Of a DNA stretch of 64,000 nt, positions 54,168-63,524 are shown piece after piece. A program made the translations under genes and the position numbers. The DNA lies in the NCBI GenBank assembly GCA_964570665.1, contig CAZMZH010000009.1, positions 1 to 64,000 of the forward strand, written 5' to 3'. Position 1 is the first letter of the stretch; each line of letters begins with the position of its first letter. The notes beneath the pieces were generated by a model. That model was not told the origin of the DNA. It did not search any database and worked only from the letters and a program-made list of their open reading frames with translations. Source of the stretch: JAJDAT01 sp964570665. Lineage in GTDB: Bacteria; Nitrospinota; Nitrospinia; Nitrospinales; JAJDAT01.

Positions 54168-56453
54168 ATGATTAGTTTGACTAGGAGAAGGGACATCCAG
54201 ATACCCATCGTGTTTTTTACCGCCTTGTCATTTTTATTTACATCGATGGTTCCAGCAGTTTGGGCTGAAGATGCGAATAGAGTTATTTTAGACGAGGTAA
54301 AGGTTGTTGGATCAAAATCTAATGTTAAGCAAATTGCGGGTTCTGCAGCTTATATCGACGCCACCGACATTCAAAAGCAAAATTATGACAATGTCGACCG
54401 CGTTTTACGAAAAGTTCCTGGCGTTTATACACGAGAAGAAACGGGACAAGGTATATTCCCTAATATTAGTATTCGCGGTGTTGACCCTGGTCGTAGCACT
54501 AAAGTTACCATCATGGAAGACGGTATATTGACCGCTCCCGCTCCTTATTCCGCTCCAGCGGCCTATTATTCTCCTACAGTTGGAAGAATGTCGGGATTGG
54601 AAGTTTTGAAGGGGTCAAGTCAAGTTCGTTATGGCCCTCGAACTACTGGCGGCGTTATCAATTATTTATCCACTAACATTCCCACTCAAGAAGAATACTA
54701 TTTGAAAGCGTCATTTGGGACTTTTGGTGAAATTCGTAACCATCTTTACTTTGGTAATACGATTCACACCGATAGCGGTAACTTTGGATATTTAATTGAA
54801 AATTATGATCGAAGAAACGAAGGATTTCGGCATATTAACGAAACGGCTGACTTTCGAAATGGCAATGATAATAACGGATTAAAAAATACCGAACCTATGG
54901 TAAAGATGTCCTTCGAGCCTAATACCGACAAATACCAACGATTTGAATTTAAATTTGGTTACACCAAGAGAGAAGTCAACGAAACTTACTTGGGACTGAA
55001 TGAAAGTTTGTTCAACCAAGACCCTTTTCAAAGATTAGCCGCTAGCCGATTTGATAAATTGGATTCGGAACATTTTCGTACGTACTTGCGACATTTTATT
55101 GAAATGAGCGATCAGACAAATATCGTAACCACTGCTTACGGCAACCATTTTTTTCGAAATTGGCAGAAGAGTCATGATTGTCGAAGCACCGCTTCCAGTT
55201 TGAGTACTTGTATTACCAGCGACGCTGGTTTAGCTTTGCTGAATGGCACGGGAGCGGGCACTTGGAGACTTCGCAACAACAATCGGAATTATTATCTTTA
55301 TGGGTTACAAACGCGAGCAACTCACACAACCACGATTGGAGCTACCGATCATAAATTTTCGGCCGGAGTTAGATACCATTACGACCAAATCCGCAGATTC
55401 CAATTTAACGAAGATTACACCCAAGATTCTAGCGGAGCTATTACGAGTCGGTCTGATGGAGCTCCTGGTTCTGCCGGTAACCGAAGACAAAAAACTACGG
55501 CTCTTGCTATCAATCTTGAAGATGAAATTAAATATGGCAAATGGACGGTTAAACCGGGCGTTCGTTATGAGCATTTGTGGCAGCGGTTTCAAAGATTTGC
55601 CCCAGAGTCAGAGCAGGATCGGGAAAGAAATTACGGCGTCGTAACTGGCGGCGGTAATGCAAATTATAAGTTGAATGACAGGCAAGACATTTTTGGTGGA
55701 GTATTCCGGGGTGTTTCTACGCCCGATCCTAGTGGAGCTACCAAAACGGGTACGGAACGAGTTGAAGAAGAAACTAGTATCGGTTACGAGTTCGGAACGC
55801 GCTATACCCGTCCCGAACATGGGTTCTCAACCGAATTGATTGGATTCTGGACGGATTTTGACGATCTTGTAGTTTCCGCGATTACCGGGGCAAGCGGCGC
55901 TTTGGAAGGAGAGACTTCCAACTTAGGTGAAGTTAGAAGTAGGGGTATAGAGTTTCAGGTTCAATACGATCCCGCAGTTTCACGAGGGTGGAGTTTTAAT
56001 AATCCCTGGTATTTCACTTTTACCTATACTAACGCCGAGTTTACTTCAGATGCGGCATCTGCAGCTATTGACGAAGAGAATATATTTACCGGCGCGAAGG
56101 ATGGAAATGAAGTGCCTTATGTCCCCGATGTTCAGTTTGCAATTGGCACTGGATTTGAGTTTGAGAAATTCAGCATTAACTTTGATGGGCAGTACATCTC
56201 CGAAACTTTTGGAACGGGGGACAACGCTACCACGGAAGTTAATTTGGGCGGAGCTGCCGATCCTCGCTTTGGATTAGTGGATGATGTATTCTTATTAGAC
56301 GCCAGTATGGCTTATCAGTTTAATTCGAATGTGAAAGCGTTTACTAACTTTCGAAACATAACTGACGAGACTTATATCGCTAGCCGATTGCCTCATGGTA
56401 TTCGAGCCGGGGCTCCATTCCAAATGTTCGGCGGAATGGAATTTCATTTCTAA
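54168..56453 (+). CDS. TonB-dependent outer-membrane receptor (FecA-like)
   Basis: The start is ATG at 54168, preceded by AAGGAGGAGATT; an upstream TTG is unlikely. The protein is 761 aa. A signal peptide (about 15-40) is followed by a TonB-box-like stretch (RVILDEVKVVG), a plug domain (NVDRVLRKVPGVYTREETG, ISIRGVDPGRSTKVTIMEDGI, EVLKGSSQVRYGPRTTGGVINY), and a 22-strand beta-barrel ending in FGGMEFHF with the C-terminal Phe. The plug is most like FecA-type siderophore or ferric-citrate receptors. It has its own Fur-box promoter and follows the Ton operon that energises it. Confidence 0.92.
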   Translation: MISLTRRRDIQIPIVFFTALSFLFTSMVPAVWAEDANRVILDEVKVVGSKSNVKQIAGSAAYIDATDIQKQNYDNVDRVLRKVPGVYTREETGQGIFPNISIRGVDPGRSTKVTIMEDGILTAPAPYSAPAAYYSPTVGRMSGLEVLKGSSQVRYGPRTTGGVINYLSTNIPTQEEYYLKASFGTFGEIRNHLYFGNTIHTDSGNFGYLIENYDRRNEGFRHINETADFRNGNDNNGLKNTEPMVKMSFEPNTDKYQRFEFKFGYTKREVNETYLGLNESLFNQDPFQRLAASRFDKLDSEHFRTYLRHFIEMSDQTNIVTTAYGNHFFRNWQKSHDCRSTASSLSTCITSDAGLALLNGTGAGTWRLRNNNRNYYLYGLQTRATHTTTIGATDHKFSAGVRYHYDQIRRFQFNEDYTQDSSGAITSRSDGAPGSAGNRRQKTTALAINLEDEIKYGKWTVKPGVRYEHLWQRFQRFAPESEQDRERNYGVVTGGGNANYKLNDRQDIFGGVFRGVSTPDPSGATKTGTERVEEETSIGYEFGTRYTRPEHGFSTELIGFWTDFDDLVVSAITGASGALEGETSNLGEVRSRGIEFQVQYDPAVSRGWSFNNPWYFTFTYTNAEFTSDAASAAIDEENIFTGAKDGNEVPYVPDVQFAIGTGFEFEKFSINFDGQYISETFGTGDNATTEVNLGGAADPRFGLVDDVFLLDASMAYQFNSNVKAFTNFRNITDETYIASRLPHGIRAGAPFQMFGGMEFHF

Positions 56454-56521
56454 AAATAGAATTATATCTTAGACATAGCTATGGAGATTGCTACCTCCTT
56501 TAACTAGCTTAAGATAAAATT

Positions 56522-56563
56522 GCGGCAACTTTCGCTTTATTGCGAGGGTTGCCGTTTTTTTTT
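56522..56563 (+). terminator. Terminator of the TonB-receptor gene
   Basis: GCGGCAAC pairs with GTTGCCG around a loop containing TTCGCTTTATTGCGAG, followed by nine T residues. Confidence 0.85.
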
Positions 56564-56609
56564 GGGTCGAAAAATTATGTTAAGCTAAAAAAAGAATTAA
56601 GAATACTTA

Positions 56610-58118
56610 ATGAAGGTTGGTTTGAACATATCTGAAGAGATAAATAAAGCGGTTCAGTTCCATGGCAAAGGACAGTTAGACGAAGCCGAGGTCTTGTATA
56701 AAAATATACTAAGCTTTCAACCGAATCACCCCGACGCTTTGCATTTATTGGGCGTTGTGCATTTTCAAAAAGGCGACCTGGAGTCCTCTCAAGAGTTCAT
56801 CAATAAAGCCATCGAAGAAAAGCCTTCGAACCCTAACTTCCATAATAACTTGGGGAATACCTTGCGTAGTTCTGGAAAGGTGACTTTGGCAGAGTTAAGT
56901 TACCGTAGAGCTTTGGAGTTAGATCCTCAAAATATTGAGGCTCATGCTAATTTAGCGATTGTTTTAAGAGACTTGGGGCAATCGGATGAAGCCATTGTAT
57001 TTTGCCTAAAAGCGATTGAGCTGAATCCAAAAATTCCTCAGCCGTATAACACTTTGGGAAATTTGTTTTGCGAACAAATGGAATGGGGAAAGGCTCAGGA
57101 AGCTTATAAGAAAGCCTTAGAAGTTCAGCCTTTTCCCGAAGCGTTCAATAATTTGGGCAATGTTTTAAAAGAGTTGGGCCAGTTAGACGAGGCGGTCTTT
57201 AGTTATCAAAATGCAGTATCTCTTAATCCCAATTATGCGGAAGCGTTTAATAATTTGGGCAATGTTTTAAAACTTTTGAATCAATTGGAGGAAGCAAAAG
57301 AAGCGTACGATAAAGCTATAGAAATTTGGCCGGAGTTTTCCGAAGCGCATTTTAACCTGGGGATCCTATTTAAAGAAATTGGTCATTTGGCGGCGGCTGA
57401 AAAAGAATATCGTTTAGCCATCGATTTCGACCCTTCTAATTATTCCGCAAAACATATGTTGTCCGCTCTTTCGGGAGAATCCATCGAAGCGGCTTCATTA
57501 GAATATGTCGAAGGGTTGTTTGATCGATTTGCTCCAACTTTTGACGAAGAATTAATTAGTAAACTTGGTTATAGTACTCCCAACCTGTTAAAAGAATTAA
57601 TTACGACAGAAATTCAACGCGATGTTAATTTTCAAAACGTTGTTGATTTAGGATGCGGGACTGGGTTATCAGGGGAAGCGATAAGAAGTCTTTCCGATTG
57701 CTTGACTGGAATCGACGCATCGAAAAAAATGTTAAAGGTCGCCGAGGAAAAAAATATTTACGATCAGCTTTGGCAAGGAGAGATTGTCGAAGCGTTATCT
57801 ATTTCCCAAGAAACATACGATCTTTTTTTTGCGGCTGATGTTTTTGTGTACTTGGGGAATTTGGAACCGATTTTTAATGCTGTTCGGAAACAGGCAAGAG
57901 GAGAAGCGTTTTTTGTTTTTTCTACTGAATCCCATTCTGGAGATGAAGACTTTAATTTGAGAATAACCGGTAGGTTTGCTCATTCACGACAGTATATAAA
58001 GAAGATTGCTCAACTTACGAGGTTTATAATAGAAGAAGTAAAATCCGCAAATATTCGAAAGGATAAAGGAAAGTGGATTAATGGCGACTTATTTATTTTA
58101 AAAACTAAATCGACTTAA
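56610..58118 (+). CDS. TPR-repeat protein with C-terminal methyltransferase domain
   Basis: The protein is 502 aa. Residues about 5-285 are eight TPR units (such as YRRALELDPQNIEAHANLAIVLRDLGQ). The C-terminal part (about 300-495) is a class I methyltransferase with VVDLGCGTGLSGEAIRSL (SAM motif I), GIDASKKMLKVAE and DLFFAADVFVYLGNL. Proteins of this design methylate small molecules or proteins, and the TPRs choose the partner. No signal peptide is present. An exported protein gene follows 26 bp downstream on the same strand. Confidence 0.85.
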   Translation: MKVGLNISEEINKAVQFHGKGQLDEAEVLYKNILSFQPNHPDALHLLGVVHFQKGDLESSQEFINKAIEEKPSNPNFHNNLGNTLRSSGKVTLAELSYRRALELDPQNIEAHANLAIVLRDLGQSDEAIVFCLKAIELNPKIPQPYNTLGNLFCEQMEWGKAQEAYKKALEVQPFPEAFNNLGNVLKELGQLDEAVFSYQNAVSLNPNYAEAFNNLGNVLKLLNQLEEAKEAYDKAIEIWPEFSEAHFNLGILFKEIGHLAAAEKEYRLAIDFDPSNYSAKHMLSALSGESIEAASLEYVEGLFDRFAPTFDEELISKLGYSTPNLLKELITTEIQRDVNFQNVVDLGCGTGLSGEAIRSLSDCLTGIDASKKMLKVAEEKNIYDQLWQGEIVEALSISQETYDLFFAADVFVYLGNLEPIFNAVRKQARGEAFFVFSTESHSGDEDFNLRITGRFAHSRQYIKKIAQLTRFIIEEVKSANIRKDKGKWINGDLFILKTKST

Positions 58119-58143
58119 CCTAAAGCTTTAGGGAGATTATTTT

Positions 58144-58647
58144 ATGAGTCATAGACAATTTTTGACGCTTGCTCTATTAACTAGTTTTTTTGGGTTATTG
58201 GGAGGGGGAGTATCAAACTATTTTTTCGGGGAAAAAGCCGAGGCTCAAATGTCCAATACTGTTATTGCGGATCGTTTTATATTGTCTCAACAGGGAAATG
58301 GGCAATATGGGGCTGAATTAGGATTTGACGATGAAGGGTTTCCTACCTTTTTTATAAATGATGATAAAGGAAAAAAACGAATCAATATGGGGATGGATAA
58401 GGGCGGAATAACTTATTTTTCATTTTTCGATCCTTTTAATAAAAGCGAAAGGATGGCTTTTTATACCGCTTTTGATGGAGCTCCATTTGTTCAGCTAAAC
58501 GATAAGAATGGTAGTCCGCGAGCTATTTTAGGTATGGGAGAAGAAGAAAACGTGATTTTAGAGTTTTACGACAAAAGCGCTCGACCTGTTTGGCTGGTCC
58601 CAAAAATTTTTAAGAAAAAGAAAAAGAAAAAAAAGAAAATTGGTTAA
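58144..58647 (+). CDS. Exported or anchored protein with poly-Lys tail
   Basis: The protein is 167 aa; an N-terminal hydrophobic segment (about 7-23) acts as signal or anchor. Four or five beta-strand repeats follow (AELGFDDEGFPTFFINDDKGKKRINMG, then YTAFDGAPFVQLNDKNGSPRAILGMGEEE). It ends in a long Lys run (FKKKKKKKKKKIG-type tail, partly shown). The beta repeats look like a known but unnamed extracellular fold in environmental bacteria. It shares its strand with the TPR-methyltransferase gene 26 bp upstream and overlaps the convergent small membrane gene by 4 bp. Confidence 0.65.
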   Translation: MSHRQFLTLALLTSFFGLLGGGVSNYFFGEKAEAQMSNTVIADRFILSQQGNGQYGAELGFDDEGFPTFFINDDKGKKRINMGMDKGGITYFSFFDPFNKSERMAFYTAFDGAPFVQLNDKNGSPRAILGMGEEENVILEFYDKSARPVWLVPKIFKKKKKKKKKIG

Positions 58648-58835
58648 TCTGGCGATTTCCTATTTTTTATAAGATCGGAAATTAAAATAAATGCATATAG
58701 TATCGCCCAGCCAATAGCGATATGGATGAGGCTCCGTTTGATATCGCCCGATATTATGGCGATCATAAACCAAAATATAGAACCCACTACCCAAAATAAT
58801 AGAAATATTGTGCGTGCGCCTCTATTTTCTTCCAT
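58644..58835 (-). CDS. Small two-helix membrane protein
   Basis: The protein is 63 aa with two hydrophobic segments (about 9-28 and 36-54) separated by a short charged loop, and AAAGG upstream of the ATG. It overlaps the convergent gene by 4 bp. No family recognised. Confidence 0.55.
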   Translation of the reverse strand: MEENRGARTIFLLFWVVGSIFWFMIAIISGDIKRSLIHIAIGWAILYAFILISDLIKNRKSPD

Positions 58836-58930
58836 ATATGCCTTTGAAGATTAAGTTATGTATTAGGTATTATTAAGTTTTATGGGCGTGGGTGGTTCGA
58901 TCTAGGTAAGACCCAGTTTAGAGCGTCTTA

Positions 58931-59857
58931 CTAAATTTTTTGAATTGAAACTAAAGCGTTAATTTCCTCATTATCTATTTTAAATGGCAGCACTAATTTA
59001 AATATACCATCATCGTTGGAATTCACCTTATATTCACCTCTCATTAAGGCGGGAAACCCTAAATCTAATTTAAGCAGCCGATCTGGGTCTGAGTTTTCCG
59101 GTCGGTTGGGAAATACTAACTCTAAAATGGTCTTAGAGTGCTCCGTTAGAGTAGGTTTAATATTGCCCCCTATTATATTACCTAGCTCTAATACAACTTC
59201 TCCGGCGTCGTCTTCATTTCTCTCTCCGAAAATAGTTTCATAAATGTCGCACGCGACAATCTCAGGGAAAAATAAAATAAGCGAAACTTTAATTTTTTCG
59301 TTATGGTCGATTAAGTCAATAGAGGCATTCATATCTCCATAAAGACAATCATTTTCAATAGGATCGTCGGCTACCGCCGAAACCATATATTGACCAAAAC
59401 CTTCAACTACACTTTCTGAAATGGGTCCCGATAATCCTAATAAATCTTTAACTTCGCCGTTACTTGGAAAAAAGCCTTGAATGGCTTGACGGATATCGTC
59501 GTTTTTGAAGGGTTTTTTAACGTATAAATCATATGGCGTTCCATCAAGCCATTTTTTGACGTCGTCTTCATCTTCCGCGCTAATGTAGATAAAAGGAATA
59601 CGTCGGATGGATTCATTGTCGCTATTTCTAATTGTTTGCAGAAGACTGCATCCATCCTTAATGCGAAGATGGACTGACGATGTGATTAAATCAAACTCAA
59701 CAAGAGTCATCAAAGCGTAAGCTTGATGACCATCTTGGGCAAACTTTATATTGTCTGGGTTAAATCCCATCTTTACTAAGATGTTAAAAATTATTCTATA
59801 AATAACGTTTGAATTCTCAGTAATTAGTACTTTTTTATTGGCAAAATTAATTGACAT
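58931..59857 (-). CDS. Degenerate receiver fused to a CheX-like domain
   Basis: The ATG at 59857 gives 308 aa, with a TTG eight codons upstream as alternative. The first about 120 residues are a receiver fold, but the acidic pair is replaced (LITENS) and the phospho-acceptor Asp is Ser (DLITSSVHL), so it should not be phosphorylated there; Lys in VKKPF remains. Residues about 140-305 resemble CheC/CheX phosphatase: VLELGNIIGGNIKP matches the CheX helix with Glu and Asn. It may dephosphorylate CheY-like regulators in the cell, or act as an adaptor. Confidence 0.78.
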   Translation of the reverse strand: MSINFANKKVLITENSNVIYRIIFNILVKMGFNPDNIKFAQDGHQAYALMTLVEFDLITSSVHLRIKDGCSLLQTIRNSDNESIRRIPFIYISAEDEDDVKKWLDGTPYDLYVKKPFKNDDIRQAIQGFFPSNGEVKDLLGLSGPISESVVEGFGQYMVSAVADDPIENDCLYGDMNASIDLIDHNEKIKVSLILFFPEIVACDIYETIFGERNEDDAGEVVLELGNIIGGNIKPTLTEHSKTILELVFPNRPENSDPDRLLKLDLGFPALMRGEYKVNSNDDGIFKLVLPFKIDNEEINALVSIQKI

Positions 59858-59881
59858 TTCCTTGTGAACCAAAAATTTCAA

Positions 59882-60281
59882 AATTTAATATGAGGGCATA
59901 GAGTATCATTTTTAATCGAGTTTTTAACATTTTTTTTATCCTACCTTTTCGGCAACTAATTGAAAGTTTTGCTTTAATTGCACCCATCCTAGTTAACGCT
60001 TTTTTATGGAATCGTCTTTTTATTTGACAAATTTTAGGGTGAAAATAGGATTTTCGCCTTAGAATTTACATTTACTAGCTTTTGAGACGTAATAGTTGCA
60101 AAGGTTTGACTAAACTGTAACAAATCGAAGACGATAACTAACTTAAATGGATTAGAATGTTTTTACATTTGTTGTTTCTTAAATTGGCATTTTAATAAAA
60201 AACCGATTGCTTATTTACGATGTGTCGTATCAATTAGCCTTCGGTTTTTTGCCAAACTTTTAGGTTAAATCTGGGAATCCA
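59882..60281. other. Intergenic region with a terminator-like hairpin
   Basis: The 400 bp hold no clear gene. AAAAAACCGA (60197-60206) can pair with TCGGTTTTTT (60241-60250), enclosing an inner stem TACGA-TGTG-TCGTA. The right arm ends in a T run, making an intrinsic terminator possible for an unidentified rightward transcript, or a leader structure of the capD-like gene. Confidence 0.45.
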
Positions 60282-62156
60282 ATGGCAAACTCTAATTATT
60301 TAATGACCTCAAAAAATAGCGTTTTATTTTTTATAGATGTTTTTTTCGGTTTTGCCTCTCTATTTTTAGCTTTTTTGTTGAAATACGATTGGGTAATCCC
60401 TCCAGAAGAACTCAATTTTTACTTTCGCATTCTTCCTTTTGTATTTGCTTTTAGAGCTTTTGCCTTTTTATTTTTTAGGTTTAAATCTCAAATTTGCGAA
60501 GACGCATGTTTGGAAGATATTGGTCAAAAAATAAATTCAATTGTTGTCGGTTCCGTTTTAATTTTGTTTTATGCCTTCGGTAGTATTGGAACTGGCGGAA
60601 ATATTCAAGTTCCTTTCGCAATTTTAATTATCGATGCAGTAATTTTACTTGGGTTGCAAGTGGGTTTCCAATTAGCTTGGAAAGAATGGAGAAATTATTT
60701 AAAGAAACGACAACACAAGTTTAATAACAAAGTAAATAGAGCCCTAGTTTGGGGAGCTGGAAATAAAGGAGCTTTATTGTTAGAACGACTTCGACAACAG
60801 CATTCGAATTGTTTGGTCGTTGGGTTAATTGACGACGATGAGCTTAAAATTGGCAATAAGTTGGGTGGGATAAATGTTTTAGGCAGTCGTAATAATATTC
60901 CTCATTTAGTGAAAAAGCACCAAGTCGATGAAATTTTGATCGCTTTCGAAAATATAACGACTGAGAATTTAAATGAGATTTTTCAAATATGCCAAGATAA
61001 TAACGTGAATTTTAAAATCATTCCTTCCTATGTAGATAGAGCCGACGATATAGTCCAAATTACAAAGAATCGAGATATTGAAATAAAAGATCTGCTTGGA
61101 AGAGAGCCTGTTCGATTAGATGAAGGCTCAATTCGGAATTCGATCCAAGGGCGAGTGGTTATGGTTACTGGCGCAGGTGGCTCGATTGGAACAGAATTGT
61201 GCGAACAATTATTAAAATTTGAGCCCGCTTCTTTGGTTTTGGTTGAACGTGGAGAGAATTATCTTCACGAATTAAAAGTTACGCTGGATGGCTATGATAC
61301 TTCCGTTCAAAAGCATTTTATTTTTTGTTCGGTTACTAACAAGGAAAAGATGGAAAATGTTTTTGAACGTTTCCGTCCCGACGTTGTTTTCCACGCTGCA
61401 GCTAATAAGCATGTTCCAATAATGGAATTGAACGTAGACGATGCAATTAATAATAATGTTTATGGAACAAAAGTAGTTGCCGATCTTTCAGACAAATACA
61501 AAGTTAGCGATTTTGTGCTCATATCCACTGATAAAGTTGTGAAACCCTCAAGTATTATGGGTATGACCAAAAGAATAGCGGAACAGTATATTCAGTTTTG
61601 CGCAGAAACCAGCAACACTCGCTTTTTATCTGTTAGATTTGGAAACGTTTTGGGAAGTAAGGGAAGTGTTGTCCCTTTATTTAAGCAACAGATAGCTCGT
61701 GGCGGTCCTATTACCATTACTCATCCAGATATGGAACGTTTTCTTATGTTAATTCCTGAAGCCGTTGGATTGATTTTGCAAGCGGCTGCTATGAGAGAAG
61801 TTAGTGGTAGAGTTTTTGTATTAGAAATGGGCAATCCCGTAAAAATTGTTGATTTAGCAAAAAAGATGATTCGAATTTCTGGATATAATCAAAATGATAT
61901 TGAAATAAAATACGTTGGTATCCGCCCCGGAGAAAAGCTCACTGAGGAGCTTGTTCTAGACGAAGAAGAAATAACCCCTACATTTCACAATAAGATCAAA
62001 ATGTTGAAATCTTCCAAACCTCATAATCCGCATTATGACGAATGGGTAGATTCATTATGTCGGCAGGCGTCAGGTTCAGATAAAGAAAATTTAAAAAGCA
62101 TAATTTCTGAAATGATTCCAGATTTACCTTCCCCTATTTCCACCGTAAATAATTAA
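60282..62156 (+). CDS. Nucleoside-diphosphate sugar dehydratase, WbpM/CapD-like
   Basis: The protein is 624 aa. Four N-terminal membrane helices (about 12-130) are followed by a Rossmann-type linker domain (VWGAGNKGALLLERL) and an extended short-chain dehydrogenase domain from about 280: VTGAGGSIGTELCEQLL binds NAD, and STDKVVKPSSIMGMTKR has the Ser-Met-Lys triad of the large 4,6-dehydratases instead of Tyr-x-x-x-Lys. It should convert UDP-GlcNAc (or UDP-sugar) to the 4-keto-6-deoxy form for surface polysaccharide or glycan. No glycan gene cluster is adjacent. Confidence 0.92.
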   Translation: MANSNYLMTSKNSVLFFIDVFFGFASLFLAFLLKYDWVIPPEELNFYFRILPFVFAFRAFAFLFFRFKSQICEDACLEDIGQKINSIVVGSVLILFYAFGSIGTGGNIQVPFAILIIDAVILLGLQVGFQLAWKEWRNYLKKRQHKFNNKVNRALVWGAGNKGALLLERLRQQHSNCLVVGLIDDDELKIGNKLGGINVLGSRNNIPHLVKKHQVDEILIAFENITTENLNEIFQICQDNNVNFKIIPSYVDRADDIVQITKNRDIEIKDLLGREPVRLDEGSIRNSIQGRVVMVTGAGGSIGTELCEQLLKFEPASLVLVERGENYLHELKVTLDGYDTSVQKHFIFCSVTNKEKMENVFERFRPDVVFHAAANKHVPIMELNVDDAINNNVYGTKVVADLSDKYKVSDFVLISTDKVVKPSSIMGMTKRIAEQYIQFCAETSNTRFLSVRFGNVLGSKGSVVPLFKQQIARGGPITITHPDMERFLMLIPEAVGLILQAAAMREVSGRVFVLEMGNPVKIVDLAKKMIRISGYNQNDIEIKYVGIRPGEKLTEELVLDEEEITPTFHNKIKMLKSSKPHNPHYDEWVDSLCRQASGSDKENLKSIISEMIPDLPSPISTVNN

Positions 62157-62337
62157 TATAGAGTTAGAAAAACTAATTTTTAACTGTAAATCTAATCTAT
62201 ATCAGATAAGTTTTAAGGTTTTTTTAATTATTTCTATTGATCCTTAAAAGCAGGTAATGATAATTTATACTGATAACTTATAGTGGTATTGTTAGTCGAT
62301 CTTCTTTTTAAAACACTTCTGTTAAACAAGAGGAATG

Positions 62338-62865
62338 ATGAGTCAATTAGATCCAGAATTAATAAAAGATTATTGTGAAGAAGCATTGGAAATAGCCGAT
62401 CAATATGGCGCAGAAGAAGGTTTATCCTTTTTAATAGGGAAAAAACTTTTTGAAGTTTTGCAAGATTTAAAAGAAGTTGAAAATAAATCCAAGCTTTTAT
62501 TTCCAATTGATCCAACTTCTGACCTCGGTTTAGGTTTTGAAAAGCGTAACCGTCGAAACTTTGAATTGACTAAACTGCAAAGTCAAAATTTTGGGGAGTT
62601 CTCAGAAAAAATTGAAAGCTTAAAGAGAATAAGCAAGTTATTTGTATACGAGGTTAAAGAAACTTTCGACGCTAACGATATCGAGGAATATTTAGCTTCT
62701 TATCCTATATTAGGCGGAGAGGAGGCATCGACGCTTGTTGTCAACGCCGATGAAGATTCAAACTTCATGTCAATCAACGCGACTTTAAACGAAATTAGAG
62801 ATATTTTTTATATTGAAGAAATGAAGAAAATGTTTTTAGGGTTTGAAAAAGATAAAGCGTTATGA
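62338..62865 (+). CDS. Hypothetical soluble protein
   Basis: The ATG at 62338 follows AAGAGG; an ATG one codon earlier is also usable. The protein is 175 aa, mainly helical and acidic, without a signal peptide or membrane helix. No family recognised. Its stop overlaps the ATG of a short membrane ORF (ATGA). Confidence 0.7.
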   Translation: MSQLDPELIKDYCEEALEIADQYGAEEGLSFLIGKKLFEVLQDLKEVENKSKLLFPIDPTSDLGLGFEKRNRRNFELTKLQSQNFGEFSEKIESLKRISKLFVYEVKETFDANDIEEYLASYPILGGEEASTLVVNADEDSNFMSINATLNEIRDIFYIEEMKKMFLGFEKDKAL

Positions 62866-63023
62866 CCAAACCTGTAAAACAGAAAGCCCGGCTAATACTG
62901 GGCTTTTTTATTTTATGTCTCGCTACATTCTCTATCCTATACACGGGGCCGGAATTTGGTTTTGTGTGGCAGGTTGTTTTTTCTTCTTTTTTGTTATTTA
63001 TTTTATTTTGGCTGGTTACTTGA
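62862..63023 (+). CDS. Possible small membrane protein, 53 aa
   Basis: ATG in the ATGA overlap with the previous gene opens MTKPVKQKARLILGFFILCL and continues with a second hydrophobic stretch (FGFVWQVVFSSFLLFILFWL), stopping at TGA. Basic residues precede the first helix, as the positive-inside rule expects. Against this, an intrinsic terminator lies inside the frame (62883-62909), and T-rich DNA gives hydrophobic frames by chance. Confidence 0.42.
   Translation: MTKPVKQKARLILGFFILCLATFSILYTGPEFGFVWQVVFSSFLLFILFWLVT
62883..62909 (+). terminator. Intrinsic terminator inside a short ORF
   Basis: AAAGCCC pairs with GGGCTTT (7 bp) followed by a T run. It would end the transcript of the preceding 175-aa gene soon after its stop, while lying within the 53-codon frame. 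Confidence 0.65.
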
Positions 63024-63026
63024 GTT

Positions 63027-63524
63027 TTAAAAAAATGAAATAATTATGGCTATTATTGACATTCCCAACGCTGCAATTGCAAAAATTTTGACTTGAGTTG
63101 TTTGTTTGGAAGCTTCCGCTAATTTTTCTTGAGTAAAGCTTTTCATTTCCTCTTGAATCTCTTTTGTTGCATTTGTTTTAATTAAGGTTGTTTTTTCTTC
63201 TATTATATCTTCCAAGCCCTCTAAGGTTTTTTTAGTGAGCGGATCGAATTTTTTTTCGATTTCTTCTTGCACGATAAGTTTACTTTCCTTTTGCCAATTA
63301 TTCATTTTGTTGTCAATTTGTTCTAATTTTTTCTGAATAAATTTCTCAACCTTTGGTTCAAGGTTTTCTTGTATCAATTCTAGACTATCTTTAGCGTTTG
63401 CTACAGCCAAATGCAGATTTTCTTCAATTTCTTCTTCAAGCGATTCTTTTTTATTTTCGATATAGTCTCTTAATTTTTTGATTTCATCATTTACTTGATT
63501 TTCTGATTCGTCCGGTAGTTCCAT
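63027..63524 (-). CDS. Coiled-coil protein with C-terminal membrane anchor
   Basis: The protein is 165 aa with GGAAAATTGAG before the ATG. Residues 10-140 are a highly charged helix rich in Glu and Lys (predicted coiled coil); residues about 146-164 are a membrane helix at the very C-terminus (FAIAALGMSIIAIIISFF), so it is probably tail-anchored with the coiled coil in the cytoplasm. No family recognised. Confidence 0.65.
   Translation of the reverse strand: MELPDESENQVNDEIKKLRDYIENKKESLEEEIEENLHLAVANAKDSLELIQENLEPKVEKFIQKKLEQIDNKMNNWQKESKLIVQEEIEKKFDPLTKKTLEGLEDIIEEKTTLIKTNATKEIQEEMKSFTQEKLAEASKQTTQVKIFAIAALGMSIIAIIISFF

Noticed and set aside
62843..63043. 66-aa plus-strand frame starting at TTG
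   Set aside because: It overlaps the end of the 175-aa gene in another frame; the ATGA-coupled 53-codon frame is the better candidate at this place.
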